A DNA stretch of 36,366 nucleotides from a virus. Under the pieces are notes generated by a model. It saw only the letters and a list, made by a program, of their open reading frames with translations. It had not been told where the DNA came from and made no database searches. Both the position numbers and the translations under genes were made by a program. Shown here piece after piece: positions 30,003-36,366 of this stretch. Every line of letters starts with the position of its first letter. The stretch's first letter is position 1. Where the stretch lies: IMG/VR virus record IMGVR_UViG_3300037264_001498, positions 1 through 36,366 of that record; one strand, written 5' to 3'.

Positions 30003-30033
30003 GGCGCGCCTGGTTGCCCAGACCAAGCGCGCC
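30003..30033 (-). terminator. Strong hairpin after the lysis genes
   Basis: GGCGCGC pairs with GCGCGCC and, after a wobble pair, TGGT with ACCA, giving about 12 pairs round a 7-base loop. Five T lie 9 bases beyond (29993-29989), further than in textbook terminators. It probably stops transcripts of the late operon. Confidence 0.6.
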
Positions 30034-30048
30034 GTCTCGGGAGGGAGA

Positions 30049-30072
30049 AGCGCCGCAGGAGGAGGCGGCGCT
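30049..30072 (-). terminator. Second hairpin after the lysis genes
   Basis: AGCGCCGC and GCGGCGCT form a perfect 8-base stem with an 8-base loop, 16 bases before the next hairpin. No T run follows. It may act together with the next hairpin or protect the 3' end of the RNA. Confidence 0.45.
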
Positions 30073-30087
30073 GGCCAGGAAGTCAGG

Positions 30088-30414
30088 TTACAACCGCAGC
30101 GGATTCGATCCGATGGCCCGTCGCAGCAATTGGTAGACGGCCTGAGCAGAGCCGAATACAGTACCCCAGGACGCGGCAACCGCTGCCAGGACGCTAGTCA
30201 TGTCTACTAGGACCGTGGTCGGATCGCCCGACCAGTGCACGGTCGGAATCTTGATCGGCCCCCCGAACAGCAGCGTATCCGCCACTGCCAGAATCAGGCT
30301 GACGGCCATCGTGAGCCACAAGGCCGCGACGCCATCAACCGTCCACTTGAGCTTGCGGATCACCCATACGATGATGACCGCAAGCACGCCGATGAGTAGG
30401 GGATTGCTCGCCAT
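30088..30414 (-). CDS. Holin candidate
   Basis: This 108-residue protein starts at ATG 30414 after GGAGG (MASNPLLIGVLAVIIVWVIRKLKW). Hydrophobic stretches occur at residues 6-18, 30-45 and about 72-90, separated by basic and polar turns, which would give two or three membrane passes. It comes soon after the endolysin gene. Such small proteins open the host membrane at the end of infection. The label rests on size, membrane segments and position; the host's own holin-like proteins look similar. Confidence 0.65.
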   Translation of the reverse strand: MASNPLLIGVLAVIIVWVIRKLKWTVDGVAALWLTMAVSLILAVADTLLFGGPIKIPTVHWSGDPTTVLVDMTSVLAAVAASWGTVFGSAQAVYQLLRRAIGSNPLRL

Positions 30415-30488
30415 GTCACACCTCCGCCCCGCACCGGGGGGCAAATTCCATCCGCACGAACGTGAGCGCCACAACAAGGACACGTCAC
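30360..30488 (-). CDS. Possible small zinc-binding peptide
   Basis: A 42-codon frame opens at GTG 30488, six bases after GGAGG, and begins MTCPCCGAHVRADGICPP, like half of a zinc ribbon. It overlaps the holin start by 55 bases, and its second half looks random. A real but short product is possible; a chance frame is about as likely. Confidence 0.3.
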   Translation of the reverse strand: MTCPCCGAHVRADGICPPVRGGGVTWRAIPYSSACLRSSSYG

Positions 30489-30502
30489 TGTGCACCTCCA
30501 AA

Positions 30503-30520
30503 CTGGTCGAATTCGACCAG
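30503..30520. repeat. Perfect 18-base palindrome after the endolysin
   Basis: CTGGTCGAATTCGACCAG begins one base after the endolysin TAA. In RNA it forms a 7-base stem with a four-base loop. There is no T run. It may be an operator, an RNA-stabilising hairpin or a weak terminator. Confidence 0.5.
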
Positions 30521-30521
30521 G

Positions 30522-31829
30522 TTAGACTTCCCATGCCCTGATTACGTCCGGCCCGTACAGGTCGACCCAACCCTTGCGCCCGACTCTCTCGTCGATGTTG
30601 TACGGCGGCTTCGAGAACGTCTTCACCAGTCCAACATGCGCATGCGCTCCCGTGCTGAGCGCGCCCGTGTCGCCCACATGCCCGATCACCTGCCCCATCG
30701 CTACGTCATCGCCGGCGCGCAGGTTCGGCTCCATCAACAGGTGGTAGATGCAGAACTCGACGCCCTGCTTGGGATCGTAGATGTAGACCTCCCAGCCCCG
30801 ATCCTCTCTATGCCACACGAAATCAACCTTGCCGTCGAATGGCGCCAACACCAGCGCGCCCTTTGTGCCAGTCGTGCCGGGCCGCGCCAAGTCCGTGCCC
30901 TTGTGCCAGCCGTCCGCATAGGCGGGATCCTCATACCCAAATGGCCGCGTCACCACCCAGCCTTCGTGAGACGTGAACCACGGCCCCACAGTGAACTTTG
31001 CCACCTCAGTCCCCTCCTCTGCCATCGTCACCCGCAACGAGTCCAACAGCGCGGGCTTGTCTGCATAGTTGAACTCCGGATGATTCCCCCCCCACCACCA
31101 CGAGAACAGCGCGTACCCGCTCACCCAGGGCAGCATGAGCTGGCGACGGTGCCACTCCCGAATCTCGGACGCCGCCGCGCCCTGGTCTCGCACGTCCACC
31201 GGCCCGCACTCGCTCAGGTACATGTCGCGCCCGGTGTAAATCTGGCGCAGGAAGTACAGGTGTCGCAGGCCATAGTACGGGTCGAGTTGCTTGCCCCTGC
31301 CCCAGTACACGTGTCCGTCGATGCGATCGCACACAGCCGCCGCGCCATGCCAGAGTCGCTGTCCCCCGCCGCCAATCAGCGCGGGGTCGTCACCGCAGCC
31401 TGGACTGGCCGGGCACAGATGCAGGATCGCGTCGGGCAAGCGCTCCCTCGCGCGCTTGTTCGCGACCTCCAGCCACAGGCCCGCCGTAGACCAGTGGTCA
31501 TTGTCGTTCTGGTTGAAGCCCGGGCTCTCGACGTTGGGTTCGTTCCCGATCACGACGTCACGACTCACGCCCGGAACCAGGTCGCCCAGCAGCTCGATGC
31601 ACCTGTCTGCTACCTGGATCGGATCGTTCGTGAAGACGTTGTGGTCGCCCCAGTACGGCCGCAGTAGGATCATGGCGTTGGGCCGCGCGGCTCGAATCTG
31701 GCGCGCCTGCTCGCGGTGGTCGTTGCCGGCAACGACGACGGTGTAGTGAGCGCCGGGCATCTGGAGCATGGTCCGAGTCTGATAGTCGGGCACGTTGCCC
31801 GCGTGCCAGCCCGCGATTGCTCTACTCAC
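30522..31829 (-). CDS. Endolysin: clan GH-A-like glycosidase fused to M23 peptidase
   Basis: This 435-residue protein starts at GTG 31829 (MSRAIAGWHAGNVPDY), after GGAGGAGGG. Residues 1-260 look like a TIM-barrel glycosidase of clan GH-A: VVIGNEP with E97 as the likely acid/base, and YLSECG with E207 as the likely nucleophile. Residues 290-435 are an M23 (LytM-like) peptidase: H309 and D313 (HKGTD), H363, and HAHVG with H396 and H398, which bind the zinc. It would cut both the glycan and the peptide part of the wall. There is no signal peptide, so it would need a holin. This pair of domains is unusual. Confidence 0.88.
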   Translation of the reverse strand: MSRAIAGWHAGNVPDYQTRTMLQMPGAHYTVVVAGNDHREQARQIRAARPNAMILLRPYWGDHNVFTNDPIQVADRCIELLGDLVPGVSRDVVIGNEPNVESPGFNQNDNDHWSTAGLWLEVANKRARERLPDAILHLCPASPGCGDDPALIGGGGQRLWHGAAAVCDRIDGHVYWGRGKQLDPYYGLRHLYFLRQIYTGRDMYLSECGPVDVRDQGAAASEIREWHRRQLMLPWVSGYALFSWWWGGNHPEFNYADKPALLDSLRVTMAEEGTEVAKFTVGPWFTSHEGWVVTRPFGYEDPAYADGWHKGTDLARPGTTGTKGALVLAPFDGKVDFVWHREDRGWEVYIYDPKQGVEFCIYHLLMEPNLRAGDDVAMGQVIGHVGDTGALSTGAHAHVGLVKTFSKPPYNIDERVGRKGWVDLYGPDVIRAWEV

Positions 31830-31875
31830 CCCGCCCTCCTCCCCGCCCACAACCGGCCCGTCGCCGCCGCGCCCA

Positions 31876-32145
31876 TCAGTCTGGCTCGAATTCGGTTTCA
31901 AACTCGCCGGGCGTGAGAACATAGGAGCCGCGCTCCTCCGAGGTCACTATCCAGTTTCCGGGACAAACCCGCGCCTTGGAGTCTCCGTCCATCATGTAGC
32001 CGTGTTCTGTCATCGGCTTCCCGCACCATTCGCAGAACTGCGCGCGTCCGGATGTGGCGACGTATCTATATACGTCCTCATTGCCCATATCGGGCCATTG
32101 GTGCGCCTCAACCGTAGGTCTGACCTTATGCCGGAACTTTGCCAT
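31876..32145 (-). CDS. Small phage protein with Cys pairs
   Basis: This 89-residue protein starts at ATG 32145 after GGGAGG (MAKFRHKVRPTVEAHQWPDMG). It follows a common phage pattern: K.R....VEA.QW near the start, a CEWCG pair and VCPGNWIVT, and a C-terminal YVLTPGEFETEFEPD. The family has no known activity. It overlaps the gene before it by 20 bases. Confidence 0.7.
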   Translation of the reverse strand: MAKFRHKVRPTVEAHQWPDMGNEDVYRYVATSGRAQFCEWCGKPMTEHGYMMDGDSKARVCPGNWIVTSEERGSYVLTPGEFETEFEPD

Positions 32146-32557
32146 GTTGACTTACCCTCCTCCCAAACCCGATCCCCCGACTCGCCGCTGCGCCCAAAGG
32201 CTGCACTCGTCTGCGCATGTTGTCCCCCAGCTTCCTCCGCGTGCTCGCGCTGTACCGATGCGCCAGAGTCCCCCGCAGTTCAGGCCGGATGTAGCGCGCC
32301 AGCGTGCGCGCGCTGATGCCCAGCTTGAGACAGATGGCCGCCCTGGGCATACCCTCCCACAGCATGTCATTCGCAGCCATGGCTAGCCGTGCCCGCGCAA
32401 TCTGCGATCGGTGAGTCTCCCGTCTCTCCCGCCCCACACCCGCAGCCCGGCGCCAGTCGGCGACGGTGCACGGATGCACCTGGAGCAGCGCACCGACGAG
32501 CTCGTCGGTCTTGCCCGCACTCAGCAGGGCCAGCAGCAGGGCGTCACGCGCGGTCAC
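32126..32557 (-). CDS. Helix-turn-helix protein
   Basis: This 143-residue protein is read from GTG 32557, overlapping the previous stop by GTGA; ATG 32572 is possible too. It has two helix-turn-helix-like segments: TDELVGALLQVHPCTVADWRRAAG (about 18-41) and MPRAAICLKLGISARTLARYIRPE (about 70-93). The basic C-terminus is probably disordered. It could regulate late genes, but its place after the tail genes is not one that tells its role. Confidence 0.65.
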   Translation of the reverse strand: MTARDALLLALLSAGKTDELVGALLQVHPCTVADWRRAAGVGRERRETHRSQIARARLAMAANDMLWEGMPRAAICLKLGISARTLARYIRPELRGTLAHRYSASTRRKLGDNMRRRVQPLGAAASRGIGFGRRVSQHGKVPA

Positions 32558-32673
32558 GGCAAAACAACCCACCCCAGCGCTCGCAGAACCGCAATCGCCA
32601 TCAGCAGCGCCAGCGCCGCGCCGAACGCCAGTATGATGATCTCGCGCACGACGGCCAGAATGAATCTCACCAT
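32554..32673 (-). CDS. Small membrane peptide
   Basis: A 39-residue peptide starts at ATG 32673 (MVRFILAVVREIIILAFGAA). One long hydrophobic helix (residues 9-30) follows a short basic start. It overlaps the helix-turn-helix gene by GTGA. It could help the holin or be part of lysis control. A longer frame upstream in this phase is a shadow. Confidence 0.5.
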   Translation of the reverse strand: MVRFILAVVREIIILAFGAALALLMAIAVLRALGWVVLP

Positions 32674-32678
32674 GTCCG

Positions 32679-33791
32679 CTACAGCCCCTCTATCTCCGCC
32701 TTGGTACTCAGAAACGTATTGCTCGTTTTCACCTGGGTAATCCGAAAGCCGCAATACCCCAGCTCGCCCCATCCATCCATGTATAGCCATACAGAGGAGG
32801 CGTGGTAGGTATTGATCGAGTTCCAGCCATAGTGGCTCCCATCGCCACAGCCAAGGAAACCCGAGCACGAGGTCACGTGGTCCCCGGCGTAAAACCACAC
32901 GCGCCCGCACAGGCCCCTGCAGGACGGGTCTACGCCGCTGCACTCCCTGCGGCCATCGACATAGATCTCCTCTGCGCAGGCGCAGATCGGCCCGGGGCCT
33001 TCGCTCCAGTAGTAGAGGTAGGTGGACAATCGCGGGTTTTCTAGCCGCACCCACTCGCCCGTTTTGACCGTGATAACCTGCTCTGGCGGAACGGGAGTCC
33101 GAGTAGGTGTAGGCGAGCGTGTAGGCGTCGGCGTCCAGGGCGTGCCCCCGCCGACGATCACCGGTATCCACTCATCCCAATATTCACGTTGAGGCCCTTG
33201 GAGGGCTTTTTGCCAGAACAGATTGAACAGGATCACCTGTCCCTGCTTCCAGGTCGAGTTGATCCAGATGTCCGCAGAGATGGTTGCAGTTGATCCCACG
33301 TCCCAACAGGCGAGTCCGCACGTCGGAGGGGGGGCTGCATCCCCTGGGAACAGGTCGGTTCCTTCTGGCAACCACAGGCCGACCTGGGACGAGATAACCC
33401 CAGAGTACGTGATGATCGCCTTCAGCCGGCTGCGTGGTTTAGCGACGTTGAGAAACTGAATCTTGAGGTCTGGGATGTAGGGCGTTGGAGTCACGAACGT
33501 CTCCGTCGCGCTCGGCGTCCGGCTGGCGGTTCCAGTAGACGTAAATGTTGGTACAGGTGTAGGTGGGATTGGCGTGCCAGTAGATGTCGCTGCCAGCGTA
33601 GGTGATGCACTTGGGGTTGTATGCCATCGGCTCAGCTCCTCCACTCGTGTCGCCACTGTGACCAGCAGCGGATCGCGCACCGACGTCGGCGTCCCCCCTG
33701 GTGGAGGCGTCGAGCAGCGCGCAAGGCTCAGAATCGCAGCCGCGCCCAGGGCCAGCAACGCGCACCAGAGCAGGCGCTCGATTCGGCTCAC
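32679..33791 (-). CDS. Exported Pro/Thr-linker protein with Cys-rich C-terminus
   Basis: This 370-residue protein starts at GTG 33791 after GGGAG. The N-terminus MSRIERLLWCALLALGAAAILSLARC is a signal or membrane anchor; the Cys is not in a clean lipobox (Arg at -1). Two Pro/Thr linkers (about residues 57-105, with repeated TPT/TPS; and about 215-235, TPTPTRSPTPTRTPV) separate a beta-rich middle domain from a C-terminal domain with about twelve Cys and many aromatic residues (YYWSEGPGPICACAEEI, CRGLCGRVWFYAGDH). Such linkers are common in exported Chloroflexota proteins. It may be a surface or exclusion protein taken from a host. Family not recognised. Confidence 0.7.
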   Translation of the reverse strand: MSRIERLLWCALLALGAAAILSLARCSTPPPGGTPTSVRDPLLVTVATRVEELSRWHTTPSASPTLAATSTGTPIPPTPVPTFTSTGTASRTPSATETFVTPTPYIPDLKIQFLNVAKPRSRLKAIITYSGVISSQVGLWLPEGTDLFPGDAAPPPTCGLACWDVGSTATISADIWINSTWKQGQVILFNLFWQKALQGPQREYWDEWIPVIVGGGTPWTPTPTRSPTPTRTPVPPEQVITVKTGEWVRLENPRLSTYLYYWSEGPGPICACAEEIYVDGRRECSGVDPSCRGLCGRVWFYAGDHVTSCSGFLGCGDGSHYGWNSINTYHASSVWLYMDGWGELGYCGFRITQVKTSNTFLSTKAEIEGL

Positions 33792-33795
33792 GGTG

Positions 33796-34134
33796 CTACT
33801 CCCCTATGTGATACCCGGCAATGTCCAACCCCACAATGGCGGCGATAATCAGGATCAGGATGCCACAGATGCCATACACCACCCTCAGCGGCACCGCCTC
33901 GGTGCGCTGGTTGATCGACACGGTGACCTGGCCCACGAGTAGGTGCAGGGTCTGGGTCATCGTGCCGAGTGTGCCCTGTACCGCCTCCAGTGTCGCCATC
34001 AACCGCGACATCACGGCGGTGTTGGCCTCGATCACCTTGTGATCGCATTCGATGATGTTCATCAGCCATGCCTCGCGCTCCGCCCCCGCCATGCGGGTAC
34101 GTCGGGTTGCGGCTTGTTCCTGTGTCTCTCCCAT
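33796..34134 (-). CDS. XhlA-like membrane protein
   Basis: This 112-residue protein has a helical, partly coiled-coil N-terminal region (IIECDHKVIEANTAVMSRLMATLEAVQG) and one C-terminal membrane segment (VVYGICGILILIIAAIVGLDIAGYH). That layout is like hemolysin XhlA, which works with a holin in Gram-positive phages. It lies after the tail fibre and ahead of the lysis genes. A role in lysis is likely; proof is lacking. Confidence 0.6.
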   Translation of the reverse strand: MGETQEQAATRRTRMAGAEREAWLMNIIECDHKVIEANTAVMSRLMATLEAVQGTLGTMTQTLHLLVGQVTVSINQRTEAVPLRVVYGICGILILIIAAIVGLDIAGYHIGE

Positions 34135-34181
34135 TCCATCTTACCCTCGTCCGCGTCGCGGGAACGCCCCGCACGCGAGAT

Positions 34182-35324
34182 TCACTTGCCTTCAATCGAC
34201 AAGACCCAGCCGTCCACCAGTCCGACTACCGCGCTGGCAACCCACGTCACGCCGTCATCGACGCTGTACAATACTCTCCCATCTGCCAGCATCGTCGCAA
34301 TCACACCGTCCGTGTTCTGCGCCAGGAGCAGCGAATCCGCCCATGCAAAACCGCCCGGCCAGAACGCGGCCAGGCTGATGTCCGTCCAGTTCGCGCCGCC
34401 GTCTGTACTGCGGAGCATGTAGACCGTATCTACGCCGTCGTCCATCGTCACGAGCACCGTGCCCGCCGCCGTGACGAGGATATCGTAGGCGGTGCCGATC
34501 CCTACCCAATCATCATTGAGTGTGGTTAGGGTTGGCGTGTTCCAGGTTAGCACCTTGATGCGACTTGTGCTTGTCACAACGTACAGGTCATTTGGGCTAG
34601 TCGGATCGGCAGAGGCGTAATAGATCTTCGATGGGCTTCTGTCCGGAGCCCCAAAGTCATACAGTCCGTCCACGTCGATGCGAGTGAACGTGCCGTCGTC
34701 ATGCACCTTGAGAATCTGAGAACGCTCATGCAAATCAGTGCCGTCGTCATGTTCGATCATCACGACAAAATAGCAGTCGGCCCCATTGTGCAACGGGCAT
34801 ACAAGGGTTGTGTCTATGTACAGAGTATCCCACACCGGAAACCAATCCTCGATGTCGCCCAGGTCGTACTGCGTCCAGCCGTCTCCGCCGTCTGTGGTGA
34901 CGTATCCATGCACATGGCCATTCCCGTCTGCACCCGCTCCTATATCGTCATGGTTCATTGCAAATCCCAGTAGGCGATTGCGGTCAAATCTAAGCTGGCT
35001 CCCCATACCAGTGGCTTTCGCTGTTGTGTCGGCGATTTCGGACGTCCAGGCATCCGCCTTGTCGGTGGACTGGTAAATCTGAACGTCGACAGTCCCGCTA
35101 TCCGAGATGATGTTGAGTCGCCCCCCTGCGCCATTCGACCCTAGCGCCAGCCACCGCCCGCGCTTCCCCATTGCGTCCCAGCCAGTAAGAGCATCGGATC
35201 TGCCGCCCCCGGAAACGAGAGAGCGAACGGCATGGATCAGGCCGTCGTCGGTCGTGCTGTAGAGCACGACGAATTTCGCCCACGGGATGGACGTCGGTCG
35301 CGCTTTCGTGATCAGCTTCCTCAT
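34182..35324 (-). CDS. Propeller-like tail protein with BNR/Asp-box repeats
   Basis: This 380-residue protein starts at ATG 35324, overlapping the hub stop by ATGA. Asp-box motifs recur: TTDGGDGWTQY, RSTDGGANWTD, YSVDDGVTWVA. Between them are strand patterns as in six- or seven-bladed propellers (sialidase or YCF48 type). I see no sialidase Arg triad. It is probably a tail tip or fibre part that binds the host surface. Confidence 0.75.
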   Translation of the reverse strand: MRKLITKARPTSIPWAKFVVLYSTTDDGLIHAVRSLVSGGGRSDALTGWDAMGKRGRWLALGSNGAGGRLNIISDSGTVDVQIYQSTDKADAWTSEIADTTAKATGMGSQLRFDRNRLLGFAMNHDDIGAGADGNGHVHGYVTTDGGDGWTQYDLGDIEDWFPVWDTLYIDTTLVCPLHNGADCYFVVMIEHDDGTDLHERSQILKVHDDGTFTRIDVDGLYDFGAPDRSPSKIYYASADPTSPNDLYVVTSTSRIKVLTWNTPTLTTLNDDWVGIGTAYDILVTAAGTVLVTMDDGVDTVYMLRSTDGGANWTDISLAAFWPGGFAWADSLLLAQNTDGVIATMLADGRVLYSVDDGVTWVASAVVGLVDGWVLSIEGK

Positions 35325-36366
35325 GTCGCCACCAACCAGTACCCGATCTGATCGACTGTGTTCGCGCCGGTCACGATCTCATCCGAGTACAAGTCCCCCA
35401 CTGCGATGCTCAGGATATCTCCGCCCGTCCAGGTCACGAGGCTGCTCACGTCGCCGCTCCCGCCCGACTGCGAGTCCAGCAATGTGGCATCGCTAGGATC
35501 GTGGCGCTCAATCGTCCAATCGCCCCCGCTGTCGCGCGTGGCGACGATGGCAGGATTCGCGCCCCCACAGTAGATGTTGATCGTCACGTCGTTGTCGGTG
35601 GAGTGAACGATGATGGAGGGATAGTTGCCGGCCTCCCCGACCGGGAATGTCTGCAAGGCCACGGTATCATTGGCATCGAGCAACCATGCGCCTGACGCGA
35701 TGCTGTTCCCGCCGCCGACAATCGTCACAATGGTCGCGTCGTTGCCGGCATCATCCGTGGCGGTCACCCTGGCCCCAACAAAGTTGAGATTGGCGCGAGC
35801 GGTGAGCGGAGTGCCTTCTTCCTGGATAACGTGGCCGCCCCCGCCTGGGGTGGTCAGCTCCCAGCCATCCGCAGCCGTGTTGACGGTCACCGCCTGGCCA
35901 GCGGTCGCGCCGGCGGGGAGGGTGTGCCGGGGGCCGGTGATGACGTGCGCCAGCGGCGTCGTCTCCAGTTGCGCCGGGTCTCGGAAATGGGTATTGCCCG
36001 CCCCCGTTGAGATCAGCACCGTATTCAGCGCCGCCGGCGTCGGGCTCTGAAAGCCGCTCGTGTCGATCGTGTTCATCGGCTGGTTACGGCCCGCCATGCG
36101 GTCAATCGTCATCACACGCCGCCGCAGCTTCTCCGCCTCCGACTCTGGCCAGGCATCAATCGTGCTCAGGACCATCCGCGCCGTGCGCACGCCCTGCTCC
36201 GACACTTCCGTCGTCGCCTCGAGCACGATCAGGTCTGCGTCGATGGCCAGCCCGTTGTATCCATCCACCCACTCGCTGTACACCACCCGCACGGTGTCGC
36301 CCGGGTACACGGCCTGGTCGAGCTTGGCGACCGTGACCTCATACGCCTGGTTCAGCGCGGAATTCT
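35321..36366 (-). CDS. Tail hub / receptor-region protein, C-terminal about 341 residues (gene starts at 1408)
   Basis: This is the continuation of the tail hub gene across the sequence ends. Reading minus from 36366, codons NSALNQAYEVTVAKLDQ lead into YPGDTVRVVYSEW..., so a start at GTG 36310 is only apparent. It has helices (EAEKLRRRVMTIDRM) and then the fibre-like segment GHVIQEEGTPLTARANLNFVGARVTATDD, a common fold-back motif of phage tail tips. A strand-rich end (GNYPSIIVHSTDNDVTINIY) follows. It stops at 35321, overlapping the propeller gene. Confidence 0.85.
   Translation of the reverse strand, partial: NSALNQAYEVTVAKLDQAVYPGDTVRVVYSEWVDGYNGLAIDADLIVLEATTEVSEQGVRTARMVLSTIDAWPESEAEKLRRRVMTIDRMAGRNQPMNTIDTSGFQSPTPAALNTVLISTGAGNTHFRDPAQLETTPLAHVITGPRHTLPAGATAGQAVTVNTAADGWELTTPGGGGHVIQEEGTPLTARANLNFVGARVTATDDAGNDATIVTIVGGGNSIASGAWLLDANDTVALQTFPVGEAGNYPSIIVHSTDNDVTINIYCGGANPAIVATRDSGGDWTIERHDPSDATLLDSQSGGSGDVSSLVTWTGGDILSIAVGDLYSDEIVTGANTVDQIGYWLVAT
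36344..36366. repeat. Terminal direct repeat, right copy
   Basis: These 23 bases are identical to 2-24; the base before differs (A at 36343, C at 1). See the left copy for the reading as a circular closure. Confidence 0.85.

Noticed and set aside
31829-31876. A 16-codon frame between the small Cys-pair gene and the endolysin
   Set aside because: It has ATGA and GTGA overlaps on both sides, but is very short and Gly/Ala/Arg-rich; it covers the endolysin ribosome site and is probably chance.
32554-33171. A 205-residue reading ending in a membrane helix
   Set aside because: Only the last 39 residues look like protein; the rest is a shadow of the Pro/Thr-linker gene in another frame.
36310-36366. 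Start of the hub's C-terminal part at GTG 36310
   Set aside because: Codons upstream stay open and continue into the N-terminal part at base 24, so this GTG is internal.

Overview
The window is an essentially complete genome of a tailed, siphovirus-like double-stranded DNA phage. It is G+C-rich, and every gene I can support lies on the minus strand. The two ends share a 23-base identical sequence, and one open reading frame of about 809 codons runs off position 1 and re-enters at 36366 in the same frame. The molecule is therefore circular or circularly permuted, with a unit length of about 36,343 bases. I see no integrase, partition gene, tRNA or CRISPR array. Two long Pro/Thr linkers in a secreted-type protein (32679-33791) resemble exported proteins of Chloroflexota, so that phylum is a possible host; this is an inference only.

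In the direction of transcription (right to left), the genome reads as follows. From 36366 to 34182 are the end of the tail hub gene and a propeller-like tail protein. From 34134 to 30088 is a lysis and envelope region: an XhlA-like membrane protein, a Pro/Thr- and Cys-rich exported protein, a 39-residue membrane peptide, a helix-turn-helix protein, an endolysin joining a clan GH-A-like glycosidase to an M23 peptidase, and a holin candidate. From 30087 to 29850 come two hairpins, a promoter and a structured leader.

The early region from 29.8 to 21.2 kb starts with an HNH-AP2 homing endonuclease and a run of tiny genes. A RecT-like annealing protein follows, then an HNH endonuclease flanked by 16-base direct repeats, a Gp37/Gp68 (DUF5131) radical-SAM-like protein and an XRE regulator. 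A second promoter and leader precede a free-standing DnaB N-terminal domain and a RepA-like ATPase. Next are an iteron cluster that is a candidate origin, several small proteins and a RusA resolvase. A sigma70-type promoter directly followed by an intrinsic terminator separates this region from the late genes.

The late operon runs from 21.0 kb to 1 and across the junction: terminase small and large subunits, portal, MuF-like protein, scaffold, capsid, a possible decoration protein, surface and connector proteins, tail terminator, tail tube, frameshifted tail chaperones, tape measure, distal tail protein and tail hub. Most neighbours overlap by 1 to 8 bases, which suggests translational coupling.

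The most unusual part is a four-gene block inside the late operon (14785-10593): glycosyltransferase, B12-type radical SAM enzyme, SPASM-like radical SAM enzyme, glycosyltransferase. It lies between the head genes and a set of beta-sandwich and carbohydrate-binding virion proteins, and is preceded by a predicted three-way-junction RNA. I read it as a candidate system for modifying virion proteins, glycans or a small peptide during late infection. Its substrate cannot be told from sequence.
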